Source of the DNA: Campylobacteraceae bacterium
Lineage (GTDB): Bacteria > Campylobacterota > Campylobacteria > Campylobacterales > Campylobacteraceae
NCBI GenBank assembly: GCA_031284315.1
Contig: JAITAB010000063.1
Span: forward strand, 1 to 64,000
Direction of reading: 5' to 3'
DNA length: 64,000 nucleotides
The notes beneath the pieces were generated by a model. It saw only the letters and a list, made by a program, of their open reading frames with translations, was not told the origin of the DNA and ran no database searches. The position numbers and the translations under genes are program-made. Every line of letters begins with the position of its first letter. The first letter of the stretch is position 1. Shown one piece after another: positions 8,526 through 16,764 of this stretch.

Positions 8526-9410
8526 TCAATTATCAGAAACGGGCGTTAAAACGCCATGTACCAACGGGTCGTCTGTCGTTTCAAGATATTTTCTCAATCT
8601 CGAATCGGCAAATACCTGCTGTAATTTTTTAATCTGCGGATCATTCAAAAATTTCGTTCCTATAACTAACTGAGAAGCGAAAGTTCTTGGAGGCGGAGGA
8701 AAAAGTATCCCTTTTTCCCGCGGGATTTTGCCTGCGTCAAATTGCAGCACATATCCCACCGCCGCATCAACAGAGTCTAAAATACGCGGTAAAGTCAGCA
8801 AATCAAGCTCTTTAAACTGAAAATTGCGCGGATTTGACACGACATCGCGGATTTTAGCAACTCTTGGCTCTACATTTTCATTTAAGCCTATCAACCCCTC
8901 GCGCTGTAAAAGCCACAAAGCCTGCCCTTGATTTGCTCCGTCCACAGGCACGACTACTACGGCGCCATCAGGCAATTCGTCAATGCTTTTATGTTTGTCC
9001 GAATAGATGCCAAATCCCCACTGAAATATAGGAAAAACAGGCGTTAAATCAAAGCCGTTAGCATCCACTACCTGTTTTAGCCACCATTGATGCTGATAAA
9101 TAGTCGCGGCGTATTGTCCGTCAGCTACGGCGCGGTCGGCTTGTACGGGATCTTGCAGACCGACAGCTTCTATTTTCAAGCCGTAATCAGGCGCGATATT
9201 TTTCGCAACATATTGAATGATACGCTCCTCTCCCGCCATGGCAGGCTCAAAATGAACTTTCAAAGTGTCTGTGAAAACAACTGTATCGGAAGCTCTTGAT
9301 TTAACATAAAAAACAGCCGCAGCTATAATAACCGCCGCAATTAAAACGGCGATAATCCATCTAAGCGTCTTTTTGTTTTTTGTCTGAAATTGCACATTTG
9401 TCTTTGACAT
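8526..9410 (-). CDS. MetQ/NlpA-family binding protein with N-terminal membrane anchor (paralogue B)
   Basis: 294 residues. The layout is the same as paralogue A: MSK, a basic patch, a single membrane segment (WIIAVLIAAVIIAAAVFYV), then the NlpA domain beginning DTVVFTDTLKVHFEP. Ligand-region segments IYQHQWWLKQV and PVDGANQGQALWLLQ are conserved with paralogue C at 9430, to which it is closest. No lipobox or signal-peptidase site is evident. A good AAAAAGGAG site precedes the start. Two neighbouring paralogues that differ mainly in the middle of the domain suggest that the transporter at 10330-12044 is served by several ligand-specific subunits. Confidence 0.86.
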   Translation of the reverse strand: MSKTNVQFQTKNKKTLRWIIAVLIAAVIIAAAVFYVKSRASDTVVFTDTLKVHFEPAMAGEERIIQYVAKNIAPDYGLKIEAVGLQDPVQADRAVADGQYAATIYQHQWWLKQVVDANGFDLTPVFPIFQWGFGIYSDKHKSIDELPDGAVVVVPVDGANQGQALWLLQREGLIGLNENVEPRVAKIRDVVSNPRNFQFKELDLLTLPRILDSVDAAVGYVLQFDAGKIPREKGILFPPPPRTFASQLVIGTKFLNDPQIKKLQQVFADSRLRKYLETTDDPLVHGVLTPVSDN

Positions 9411-9429
9411 GGTTGCTCCTTTTTGAATT

Positions 9430-10311
9430 TTAATTTTCCGAAACAGGCGTTAAAACGCCTTGTACAAGCGGGTCGTCCGTAGTCGCAAGATACTCTTGTA
9501 TTCTTGGGTCGGCAAACGCCTCTTGAAGTTTCTTTATATACGGATCGTTTAAAAATTTCGTTCCTATAACCAGCCGCGAAGCAAAAGTCCTCGGAGTTTT
9601 AGGGAAAAGTATCCCTTTTTCCCGCGAGATTTTGCCCGCGTCCCATAGCGAAACGTATGTTATTCCTGCGTCTATGGAATCCAAAACGCGCGGCATAGTC
9701 AGCAAATCAAGCTCTTTGAACTTAAATTTGCGCGGATTATCAACGATATTTTTGATTTTTGCGGTTTTCGGCTCTATATTTTTATCCAGACCAATCAACC
9801 CCTCGCGCTGTAAAAGCCACAGCGCCTGTCCTTGATTGGCTCCGTCTATTGGTATGGCTATCACCGCGCCCTCAGGCAGCTCGTCAATGCTTTTATATTT
9901 ATCCGAATATATGGCAAAACTCCACTGAAACACTTCTACCGTAGGCGTTAACTCAAAACCGTTAGCTTCCACGACTTGTTTTAGCCACCATTGATGCTGA
10001 AGAATAGTGGCGGCAAATCCTCCCTCCGCAACTATCCTGTTTGCTTGCAAATCGTCTTGCAGCGCGACAGGCTCCACTTTGATACCGTAATCCGGCGCGA
10101 TATATTCGGCGATATATTTCAATATCTTCTCCTCGCCCGCATAAGAAGGCATATGATGGACTTTCAAAGTATCCGTAAAAACGACTGTATCCGACCTTTG
10201 AAATTTAAAGTAAAAAAACAGACCGACTACTGCCGCCAGCGCTATGATACCCAAAGCAATCCATATACTCTTTCTGTTTTTTTTCAATTGAAAATTTGTA
10301 TTTTTTGACAT
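9430..10311 (-). CDS. MetQ/NlpA-family binding protein with N-terminal membrane anchor (paralogue C)
   Basis: 293 residues. Basic N-terminus (LKKNRKS), one membrane helix (IWIALGIIALAAVVGLFFYF), then the binding domain (DTVVFTDTLKVHHMP; ILQHQWWLKQV; PIDGANQGQALWLLQ). It lies 18 bp downstream of the second metI-like gene, so it is the natural partner of that ABC transporter. It shares most of its sequence with paralogue B, indicating duplication within the cluster. The uncleaved anchor replaces the lipid anchor used by E. coli MetQ. Confidence 0.86.
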   Translation of the reverse strand: MSKNTNFQLKKNRKSIWIALGIIALAAVVGLFFYFKFQRSDTVVFTDTLKVHHMPSYAGEEKILKYIAEYIAPDYGIKVEPVALQDDLQANRIVAEGGFAATILQHQWWLKQVVEANGFELTPTVEVFQWSFAIYSDKYKSIDELPEGAVIAIPIDGANQGQALWLLQREGLIGLDKNIEPKTAKIKNIVDNPRKFKFKELDLLTMPRVLDSIDAGITYVSLWDAGKISREKGILFPKTPRTFASRLVIGTKFLNDPYIKKLQEAFADPRIQEYLATTDDPLVQGVLTPVSEN

Positions 10312-10329
10312 ATATAACTCCTAAAAAAA

Positions 10330-11010
10330 TTAATGACTTGTTTTACGGACAAGGCAATCGCCTATCCATTGAACTATTTGAATACTCACAATCAAAATGA
10401 TAATCGTTGATATCATGATATTGTGGTCAAATCTTTGATAGCCGTAAACAACGGCAAGATAGCCTATACCTCCCGCGCCTATCGTACCTGCGATAGCCGA
10501 ATACTCAATCATTGAAATGGTATTGAGCGTTACGGCGGCGATAATGCTCGGGAACGCTTCGCTAAGCTGGGCATGGACGATAATCTGCAGCGGCGAACCG
10601 CATGAGACAAGTCCGACGGCGTTTACTTCGCGCGGCAAGTCGCGCAGGGCATTTTCCACAAGCCTTGCGAAAAACGGCGTTCCCGCTATGACCATAGGCA
10701 CAACCGCCGCAGGAATACCTATAGTCGTTCCTGTGATGTATTTGGTAAACGGGATAATAGCCGCCATCAACACCAAAAACGGTAAAGAGCGCCCGATATT
10801 CACAAACCAACTCAAAACGCCGTTAAACCGCCGATGCGGAAACAGTCCGTAATTTGAAGTATTGAACAGCAATATGCCGGTTACGCCGCCGATGACAATA
10901 ACAAGCGCCATAACAACGCCTACCATTGTTAATGTTTCCAAATAAGCCGGTATTAAAAGCGTATGCACTTCCCCCCATGGAGTGTCGTTTCCGAGAACTG
11001 TCGCGCTCAT
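10330..11010 (-). CDS. metI: MetI-type ABC transporter permease (second system)
   Basis: 226 residues, several membrane segments and an EAA-loop equivalent near SCGSPLQIIVHAQLSEAFPS. It is clearly divergent from the metI at 1375-2037 although both belong to the methionine-type permease family. The start overlaps the stop of the upstream metN-like gene by 4 bp (ATGA), and the anchored binding-protein genes follow directly. Together the block metN-metI-SBP-SBP encodes a complete importer. The substrate is inferred to be a compound oxidised by the neighbouring flavoproteins. Confidence 0.87.
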   Translation of the reverse strand: MSATVLGNDTPWGEVHTLLIPAYLETLTMVGVVMALVIVIGGVTGILLFNTSNYGLFPHRRFNGVLSWFVNIGRSLPFLVLMAAIIPFTKYITGTTIGIPAAVVPMVIAGTPFFARLVENALRDLPREVNAVGLVSCGSPLQIIVHAQLSEAFPSIIAAVTLNTISMIEYSAIAGTIGAGGIGYLAVVYGYQRFDHNIMISTIIILIVSIQIVQWIGDCLVRKTSH

Positions 11011-12044
11011 GCCGTACCCCTTTCATTGTTTTCGTCAAAGTCAATATTGTTTTTGAACTCCGCATGCAGTCCGATATGTTTCAACGCGTTGACGACATGT
11101 ATGATATCCACTTTGTGCGCCTGCAAAAACTCAAACCCCACAAGCGCGCGTCCGTAAATAATTCCGCCGCTTATCTGCTCTATATTCGCGCCGAGCAGAT
11201 GAATATTCGCTTTCAACCGCTCGCTTAATATCTGCGACCAATTTGACGGAACATTTGCGCTGTAAGTCAGCTCTGCAACAAGGTGGCGTTTATTGAACGC
11301 TTCGGCAACTCTTAGCGAGACAAGCTGTCTGCCTATATTGGATTTTGGATTTGAAACAAGCTCTTGAACCCGTCCTTGCTCAACTATCCTGCCGTCTTTT
11401 ATCGCGGCGATAGAGTCCGCGATATTACGCACCACATCCATTTCATGCGTAATTAAAACGATAGACAACTCAAACTCATCGCGCAGCTTTTTTAAAAGAC
11501 TTAAAATTGTTTCTGTCGACTGCGGGTCAAGTCCGCTTGTCGCCTCATCGGATAAAAGCACCTGCGGGTGAAGCGCAAGCGCGCGGGCTATACCTATGCG
11601 CTGCTGCTGTCCGCCGGAGAGCTGAGACGGATAATATCCGCCTTTATCAAGTAAACCGACCGCATTTAATAACTCTTTAACTCTTTTCTCTACATCCGAT
11701 TTGACAACGCCAAAATACTCCAAAGGCAGCGCGATATTCTGCGCCGCCGTTTTTCTGTGAAGCAGGGCTGATGATTGAAAGATAGTCCCTATCGCGCGGC
11801 GTTCATTACGCAAAGCCTCTCCCGAAAGAGAGGAAAGGTCTTTGCCGTTCACTAAAACAGAGCCGCTGGTGGGGCGTTCTAATAGACTAATGCACTTGGA
11901 AAGCGTAGATTTCCCCGCGCCGCTTGGACCCACAATCGCCGTTATAGAGCGGTCAGGCACAGTCAAACTAATATCTTTTAGTATCTGCGCCTCGCTTTTA
12001 TTCGGCAGTATGTAGCTTTTTGACAAATTTTTTATCTCAATCAT
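11007..12044 (-). CDS. metN: MetN-type ABC transporter ATPase with C-terminal NIL domain (second system)
   Basis: 345 residues, the normal MetN length. Walker A GPSGAGKST, signature LSGGQQQR and Walker B VLLSDEATSGLDPQ are present, followed by a NIL-type regulatory domain from about residue 245. It lies 17 bp downstream of the luciferase-type monooxygenase gene and overlaps metI by 4 bp, so the monooxygenase and transporter are probably cotranscribed. It starts cleanly at MIEIKNLSKSY without the extra N-terminal residues found in the other MetN. Confidence 0.9.
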   Translation of the reverse strand: MIEIKNLSKSYILPNKSEAQILKDISLTVPDRSITAIVGPSGAGKSTLSKCISLLERPTSGSVLVNGKDLSSLSGEALRNERRAIGTIFQSSALLHRKTAAQNIALPLEYFGVVKSDVEKRVKELLNAVGLLDKGGYYPSQLSGGQQQRIGIARALALHPQVLLSDEATSGLDPQSTETILSLLKKLRDEFELSIVLITHEMDVVRNIADSIAAIKDGRIVEQGRVQELVSNPKSNIGRQLVSLRVAEAFNKRHLVAELTYSANVPSNWSQILSERLKANIHLLGANIEQISGGIIYGRALVGFEFLQAHKVDIIHVVNALKHIGLHAEFKNNIDFDENNERGTA

Positions 12045-12061
12045 AACTCCCCCTTATAAAG

Positions 12062-13447
12062 CTATTTTTTAGCCTGCTCTTTTTTTACTTTCTCAATGTC
12101 GCGGTAATGCGCGGCAGGGTGATTGTCAGGCAGATATTTGTGTCCGAAAATCTTCTCTCTTAGCGTACCGTCTTTGTAAGATGTCGGATATACTCCTCTT
12201 CGCTGAAGTTCGGGAACAAGATATTTAACTACATCGGCAACTGTTTCATGCGAGAGGGCATAAGCTATATTAAAGCCATCTACATCCGTGTATTCAACCC
12301 ACTCTTGAAGCTGGTCGGCGACTGTTTTTGCCGAACCTACAAATAACGGACCAAGTCCGCCGATACCGACCCATCCTGCCAAATCGTTCGGCGTCCAATC
12401 CTTCTCGCCGTTTGTCAAATGCTCAACTACGGAAATAATGGCGTTAGTATCCTCTTTTCTTATAGGCTCGTCAGGTTTGTATTTGCTAAAATCAATACCG
12501 CTCCATCCTGATGCCAAAGAGAGAGCGCCTTCGTATGAAATATATTTTTTATACTCTTCATGCTTTGCTTTCGCCTTTTCGTCCGTCTCATCAACGATAA
12601 TCGTAATAAGCGCCAGAACAAGCGTCTTTTTAGGGTCGCGTCCGTTTTCGGCGGATTGCTTTCTGACATCGGCAACATACTCCTTAACTACCTTTTTGCT
12701 CGGCGTAGAGACAAAAACAAGTTCCGCATGTTTTGAAGCAAATTTTTTACCGGATTCAGATGATCCCGCCTGAAACAAAACAGGCGTTCTTTGCGGCGAA
12801 GGCTCTGTAAGACCAATACCCGGGACTTCAAAGTATTTGCCTTTGTGTCCTATCTCATGGACTTTATTCGGGTCTGCAAAAATGCGTTTTTCTCTATCGC
12901 GCAAAACCGCGCCCTCTTCCCAGCTTCCTTCAAGCAGTTTGTAAATAACTTCAAGATACTCTTCGGCTACTTCATAGCGGTTATCATGACGGTTTAAGCC
13001 GTTGTCGCCGACATTTTTAGCTCCGCTTTCAAGATAGGAAGTAACGATATTCCAACCTACGCGCCCTTTTGTGTAGTGGTCTGCTGTGGCAATTCTGCGC
13101 GCCCATGTATATGGATGCTCGAATGAAGTCGAAGATGTGATACCGATACCTATATGTTTTGTTGCCTGCGCTACCGGACCTGCGATTTGAAGCGGGTCGT
13201 TTACGGGAATCTGAACGCCGTTTTTCACAGCCGCTTTTGCATCTCCGTTATATACGTCATAGTAGCCGACGACATCCGCTATAAAAATCGCCGTAAAATA
13301 GCCTTTCTCCAAAGTCTTAGCCAAATCCGTCCAATACTCCAAATCCTTATACTGCCATGACCTGTCTCTCGGATGCGCCCAAAGACCGGGCGATTGATGT
13401 CCTACGCAATTCATTTCAAATGCGTTAAAAAAAATCTGTTTGCTCAT
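12062..13447 (-). CDS. Luciferase-type FMN-dependent monooxygenase (NtaA/SnaA/DszA family)
   Basis: 461 residues, full length for the NtaA/SnaA/DszA group of the bacterial luciferase superfamily. The N-terminal strand MSKQIFFNAFEMN, the GRVGWNIVTSYL segment and PVLFQAGSSESG are family hallmarks. These enzymes take FMNH2 from a separate reductase and cleave C-S or C-N bonds. An AAAGGAG site precedes the ATG. It heads the visible operon that continues into metN-metI and the anchored binding proteins. A short ORF starting MSKNFYFGAFG, resembling this gene's first codons, lies 81 bp upstream and may be a remnant of a duplicate. Confidence 0.88.
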   Translation of the reverse strand: MSKQIFFNAFEMNCVGHQSPGLWAHPRDRSWQYKDLEYWTDLAKTLEKGYFTAIFIADVVGYYDVYNGDAKAAVKNGVQIPVNDPLQIAGPVAQATKHIGIGITSSTSFEHPYTWARRIATADHYTKGRVGWNIVTSYLESGAKNVGDNGLNRHDNRYEVAEEYLEVIYKLLEGSWEEGAVLRDREKRIFADPNKVHEIGHKGKYFEVPGIGLTEPSPQRTPVLFQAGSSESGKKFASKHAELVFVSTPSKKVVKEYVADVRKQSAENGRDPKKTLVLALITIIVDETDEKAKAKHEEYKKYISYEGALSLASGWSGIDFSKYKPDEPIRKEDTNAIISVVEHLTNGEKDWTPNDLAGWVGIGGLGPLFVGSAKTVADQLQEWVEYTDVDGFNIAYALSHETVADVVKYLVPELQRRGVYPTSYKDGTLREKIFGHKYLPDNHPAAHYRDIEKVKKEQAKK

Positions 13448-13528
13448 AATTTCTCCTTTAAAAATTTATTTACTATAAAATAGCTCCTCACGAAAAACCG
13501 CCGAATCGCAATCCGAATCATTCAAAAT

Positions 13529-13564
13529 CTAACCAAACGCGCCAAAGTAAAAATTTTTACTCAT
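13529..13564 (-). pseudogene. 11-codon ORF with strong ribosome site, possible remnant of a monooxygenase gene or a leader peptide
   Basis: An AAGGAGG sequence sits 5 bp before ATG AGT AAA..., encoding MSKNFYFGAFG and then TAG. The peptide parallels the first residues of the adjacent monooxygenase (MSKQIFFNAFE). The simplest reading is a leftover start of a duplicated or replaced monooxygenase gene. A translated leader peptide for the operon is the alternative; it lacks the run of Cys or Met codons expected of a sulfur-responsive attenuator. Confidence 0.35.
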
Positions 13565-14070
13565 GAGACCTCCTTAAAATTATTTATTACATATAATTTT
13601 TTTATATTCAATGCGGCATCCGCCGCCGTTATTAAAAAAAATAAATTGGTGATTTTACGTATCTGTTTCGCACTGATGAGCGGTTTTGATATGAAACGCG
13701 CCGTTATTTGAGAAATTTTCAGCAAAACGGACAAATGATTAAACATATTAAAGCGGTTAACGGCAAAATTTATATTCAAGCTGTATGAGACTGTTTTCAG
13801 CCAAAATATCAAATTTATACCGCAGTTTTTAAAAGTTTTCCAGACTGTTGCAAATTCGGATTTTTCAGTCCGTTTTCGGATGTTAAACTTGTCTGAAATA
13901 TTAAATGGCGGCAAATTAAGCCTGTGCTGTTTGGCTATGCGAAGCTTGTTAGTGAAAAGCCGCGCATATGCCAAAACTATTAATAAAAATATACTCCTCA
14001 CTGTATACTCCCGTTATTGTTTGACATATTGGCGTTGATAATTTTAGAAGATAGACAAAACTCCTTTTTG

Positions 14071-14088
14071 TAGCCAGACTTGTGCCAA
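14071..14088 (-). promoter_or_regulatory. Candidate sigma-54 (-24/-12) promoter
   Basis: On the minus strand the sequence reads TTGGCACAAGTCTGGCTA. It has the diagnostic GG and GC dinucleotides with exactly ten bases between them; the -24 block TTGGCAC is perfect and the -12 block TGGCT differs at one base from TTGCT. It faces the monooxygenase/ABC cluster. Sigma-54 control by enhancer-binding proteins is known for sulfone use (SfnR in Pseudomonas), so the match is biologically sensible. No activator gene is in the window. Confidence 0.5.
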
Positions 14089-14106
14089 CTTCTATTTATC
14101 GCTATA

Positions 14107-14116
14107 GTCTTAAGAC
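14107..14116. promoter_or_regulatory. Perfect 10-bp palindrome near the sigma-54-like promoter
   Basis: GTCTTAAGAC is self-complementary and lies about 20 bp upstream of the -24 element. A second short hairpin, GTCCT-CTA-AGGAC, lies at 14136-14148. Either could be a protein-binding site. Function is inferred only from position. Confidence 0.3.
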
Positions 14117-14363
14117 CTCATCAAATTTCCTCCATGTCCTCTAAGGACGCCTTTTATATGCAACTACAAATAAAAACCAAAATATTAAATCCGCCGCCTT
14201 TTTACAAAGCGGTCAAAAAATTTAATCCTTAGTTAATCTATCAATATAATTGAATATATATTTTGTATTCTATAATCAATACTATTAAATACGACTTAAA
14301 AAACAAGAGTTTTTGTATCTGATTACTCAATTTTATGGAAAATTTGCGGTTTTTGACTGAAAA

Positions 14364-15620
14364 TCAATTGACGGATTTTTGAGTTTTTTTATCGGTTTTT
14401 ATCGTGCATAACTTGTTTATTTTACTCATGTAGGCGTTTTTCATCGCGTTTTCAAATGCGTTATTGTTTTCATATTCAAATCCAAAAACGCTTTCCCACA
14501 AACTCGCATCTTCCATGCAAAGATAGAAAAACACATCTTTGTGCCATGCCTCAAAAGCTTTGTAAAGCGCGCCGAACATTTGCTTTTTTACCTCAAGCGG
14601 ATAGGAAAATTTGCCGTTAGCCTCTGTAAGCGGCATTTGCAAAATACGGCTTTTATCCGCTTTTGTTCTGATTTGCCTTAAAACAGGCTTTATAAAAGTG
14701 AGCGTTCCCATGGAGACAAGCGCGGTATTTTCGGGCTTAAATCTTTGCGTAAGTTCGCGGGCAATGGCTTCATACTCTTTTTGCCAGCCTTCAAAATATA
14801 TCATCGGGTGAAAATGAAATCCAACCAAAACACCTTTTTGCGAAAGCTTTAACGCGGCTTGCATGCGCTGTTTTAAACTCGCGGTGAAATGCTCTTCATT
14901 ATCTATGACCGCTTGCGGATTTAGCGAAAATGTGCAAATGATATTTGGCGGCAGTTCGGTTTTTAACAGATATTTTATATTGGCGCTTTTGGTTTTAAAT
15001 TCCAAAATTACATTCGGATTTTCGCGTGCAAAATTTATCAGCGCATCCAAAATGCCACCTTTACTGCCAAGCATCAAAGAATCCGAAGACTGCCCCGTGC
15101 CTATATGATAAATCTCGTTTTTATCAAGCCCAATACATGAGAGTTTTTGCGCGAAGTTCGTATTTAGCGATATTTTGCCGCCGTAAAAAGTCTGTATGGA
15201 ACAGTAAGAACAGCCGTAAGCGCACCCCTCCGCAGCATCAAGCGTCAAGAGATTACAGCATCTGGTCTTTGGCGAGGCAACAGGACATCTGCCAAAACCC
15301 ACAACGCTTTTATCTATATTTAAAAACTCTATTGCTCTGTTTTGCGCATGGATTTTTTGCGGGAGATATTTTTTCGGAGTATTTCTTATCTGTTCATATT
15401 TTTCAAAAAATTTTTTAAAAGCTTTTTTGTCTTCATTCCACAACTCTTTTATATCCAAGTCCCACATTTGCAAATCAACAGCCGCGCTTATAAGCTGTCT
15501 TATTTGAGAAAAACTGAAAGAGTAAAAATCCGCCTTTTGTCTGATAAACTCCCGCGTTTTTGCATGCAGGCTTAAAAACGGGCTTTGTTCGCACGCTTTA
15601 TCAAATTTTGACTCAAACAT
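14364..15620 (-). CDS. SplB-like radical SAM protein
   Basis: About 418 residues from ATG 15620 (MFESKF), which follows GGAG at good spacing; the ORF-track start six codons earlier is a TTG. The radical SAM cluster motif is CAYGCSYC, preceded by DAAEGC. The protein resembles the spore photoproduct lyase family (SplB), but this group is non-sporulating and the homologues there are of unknown role, possibly nucleotide or DNA repair chemistry. The N-terminal 110 residues are helical and basic. The gene overlaps the upstream nucleoside phosphorylase-like gene by 8 bp, so the two probably work together. Confidence 0.75.
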   Translation of the reverse strand: MFESKFDKACEQSPFLSLHAKTREFIRQKADFYSFSFSQIRQLISAAVDLQMWDLDIKELWNEDKKAFKKFFEKYEQIRNTPKKYLPQKIHAQNRAIEFLNIDKSVVGFGRCPVASPKTRCCNLLTLDAAEGCAYGCSYCSIQTFYGGKISLNTNFAQKLSCIGLDKNEIYHIGTGQSSDSLMLGSKGGILDALINFARENPNVILEFKTKSANIKYLLKTELPPNIICTFSLNPQAVIDNEEHFTASLKQRMQAALKLSQKGVLVGFHFHPMIYFEGWQKEYEAIARELTQRFKPENTALVSMGTLTFIKPVLRQIRTKADKSRILQMPLTEANGKFSYPLEVKKQMFGALYKAFEAWHKDVFFYLCMEDASLWESVFGFEYENNNAFENAMKNAYMSKINKLCTIKTDKKTQKSVN

Positions 15621-16137
15621 AAACGCTCCATGAGGCAAGCGTTTTTTGTATCAGCGCGCTTGTTTTGGCTTTTGTCGGCACGGTTGTATCAAGATGGTCT
15701 GAAACGACTTTAAATATATATTTTTCCATGCTTTGCGGGACTGCATTTAAAAACGCTTCGCCCTCCATGTCGGCAAGAAGCGAATTGATACCAATGCCGC
15801 TTTCAACGCCCTTTTCATGCGAACTAAGCGAAGCGTAAGGAATGGAAAGATTTTCATGCGTAGCGCAAAATAGAGAACCTGTTTTTATATTTTTATCAAT
15901 ACAGCCCGCCATGCCGATATTTATCGCGCGCCGAGGCGAAAAAAGCGTAAATGCAAACGCCAAAGCCTTTTTTGTTTTTTGTGCGCCGATGCCTGAGACT
16001 ACGAGCGCGATATTGTCGTTTGCGTAGATATTAAACGGTATTTTGTTTATGCATGCGAGGCGGAAATAGCCGATTATCGGCTTCGCTTCTGCGGTAAGCG
16101 CGGCGTGGATAAGCGTTTTAATTGCTGTTTTTTTCAT
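15613..16137 (-). CDS. Nucleoside phosphorylase/nucleosidase-fold protein
   Basis: 174 residues, shorter than full-length MTA/SAH nucleosidase (about 230). The segments VVSGIGAQKTKKAL, AINIGMAGCID and ADMEGEAF match the phosphorylase fold, the last resembling the ribose-binding MEG/MEA motif of MTAN and futalosine hydrolase (MqnB). The substrate is therefore probably a purine nucleoside. It is coupled to the SplB-like gene by an 8-bp overlap. A short domain and lack of some loops leave open whether it is an active hydrolase. Confidence 0.65.
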   Translation of the reverse strand: MKKTAIKTLIHAALTAEAKPIIGYFRLACINKIPFNIYANDNIALVVSGIGAQKTKKALAFAFTLFSPRRAINIGMAGCIDKNIKTGSLFCATHENLSIPYASLSSHEKGVESGIGINSLLADMEGEAFLNAVPQSMEKYIFKVVSDHLDTTVPTKAKTSALIQKTLASWSVYV

Positions 16138-16209
16138 TACATAATTATATCTTTTTAATAGAAAATTGCGGCGGCGGGCTTAAAATCAAATATATTTAAT
16201 GAAAATCGC

Positions 16210-16217
16210 GCTAAAAT
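16210..16217 (+). promoter_or_regulatory. Candidate -10 element of the petABC promoter
   Basis: GCTAAAAT lies 33 bp before the petA start. The same TGxTAAAAT-like pattern precedes several other operons here (25171, 29359, 50517, 57406), consistent with the Campylobacterota housekeeping promoter, which depends mostly on an extended -10 element. Confidence 0.45.
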
Positions 16218-16249
16218 CAAAAGTTTAATATTTTGATAAGGGAGTAAGT

Positions 16250-16753
16250 ATGGCGCACGAAGAAGGACGAAGAAAATTCTTCGGCTATGCGCTTGGCGGA
16301 TTCGCGGCTTTGGGAGGCGTTTTGTCTCTTGGAGCGATGAAAAAGAGTTGGGATCCGCTGCCAAGCGTAGAAGCTGCTGGTTTTTTGACCGTAGATCTTT
16401 CGCCGTTGAAAGACGGTGAAAGCCGCACTATAGAGTGGCGCGGTCTGCCCGTTTTTATTTTAAAAAAAACGGCTGAAATGAAAAAAAATGAAAATAGAGA
16501 CGTGGTAGTGGACGATACAAACTACACGGTAGTGGTACAACTCTGTACGCACCTTGGGTGTATCCCCGAATGGAAAGAATCCAAACAACAGTTTCACTGC
16601 GCATGCCACGGCGGCGTATTTGACGCCGATGGACTTGTAGTAGTGGCTCCGCCTCCAAAACCGCTAAGTATCCCGCCTTTCAAGATAGAAGGTTCGACTT
16701 TGGTACTCGGCGAAGAGGGTCCCGAGTATAAACAACTCGCGCTCAAAGCATAA
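16250..16753 (+). CDS. petA: Ubiquinol/menaquinol-cytochrome c reductase Rieske iron-sulfur subunit
   Basis: 167 residues. An N-terminal twin-arginine-like stretch (GRRKFFGYALGGFAALGG) forms the membrane anchor and Tat signal. The two cluster-binding boxes CTHLGC and CACHGG are intact, each with the Cys and His that hold the 2Fe-2S centre. A GGGAG ribosome site precedes the ATG. It is the first gene of petABC, the menaquinol-oxidising bc1-type complex of the inner membrane, and the cytochrome b gene follows 11 bp later. Confidence 0.96.
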   Translation: MAHEEGRRKFFGYALGGFAALGGVLSLGAMKKSWDPLPSVEAAGFLTVDLSPLKDGESRTIEWRGLPVFILKKTAEMKKNENRDVVVDDTNYTVVVQLCTHLGCIPEWKESKQQFHCACHGGVFDADGLVVVAPPPKPLSIPPFKIEGSTLVLGEEGPEYKQLALKA

Positions 16754-16764
16754 GGAGGCTGGCA

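Larger units (their letters stand above)
13565..14363. other. Gene-poor 0.8 kb leader region upstream of the sulfur-type cluster
   Basis: No convincing gene is seen. A 146-residue GTG-initiated ORF (13561-14001, minus) has AT-driven composition, no recognisable domain and no good ribosome site, and is probably not a gene. Near 14024 a nine-codon ORF (MSNNNGSIQ) recalls the first residues of the anchored binding proteins (MSKNNADFQ), hinting at decayed copies. The region contains a sigma-54-like promoter, a perfect palindrome and several AT-rich stretches. It separates the accessory cluster from the SplB-like gene, which is on the same strand. Confidence 0.5.

Noticed and set aside
13561-14001. 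146-residue ORF on the minus strand
   Set aside because: GTG start without a good ribosome site, no recognisable domain, composition like AT-rich non-coding DNA.
14197-14218. CCGC/GCGG hairpin in the leader region as a terminator
   Set aside because: The stem is only four pairs and no T-tract follows in either direction.
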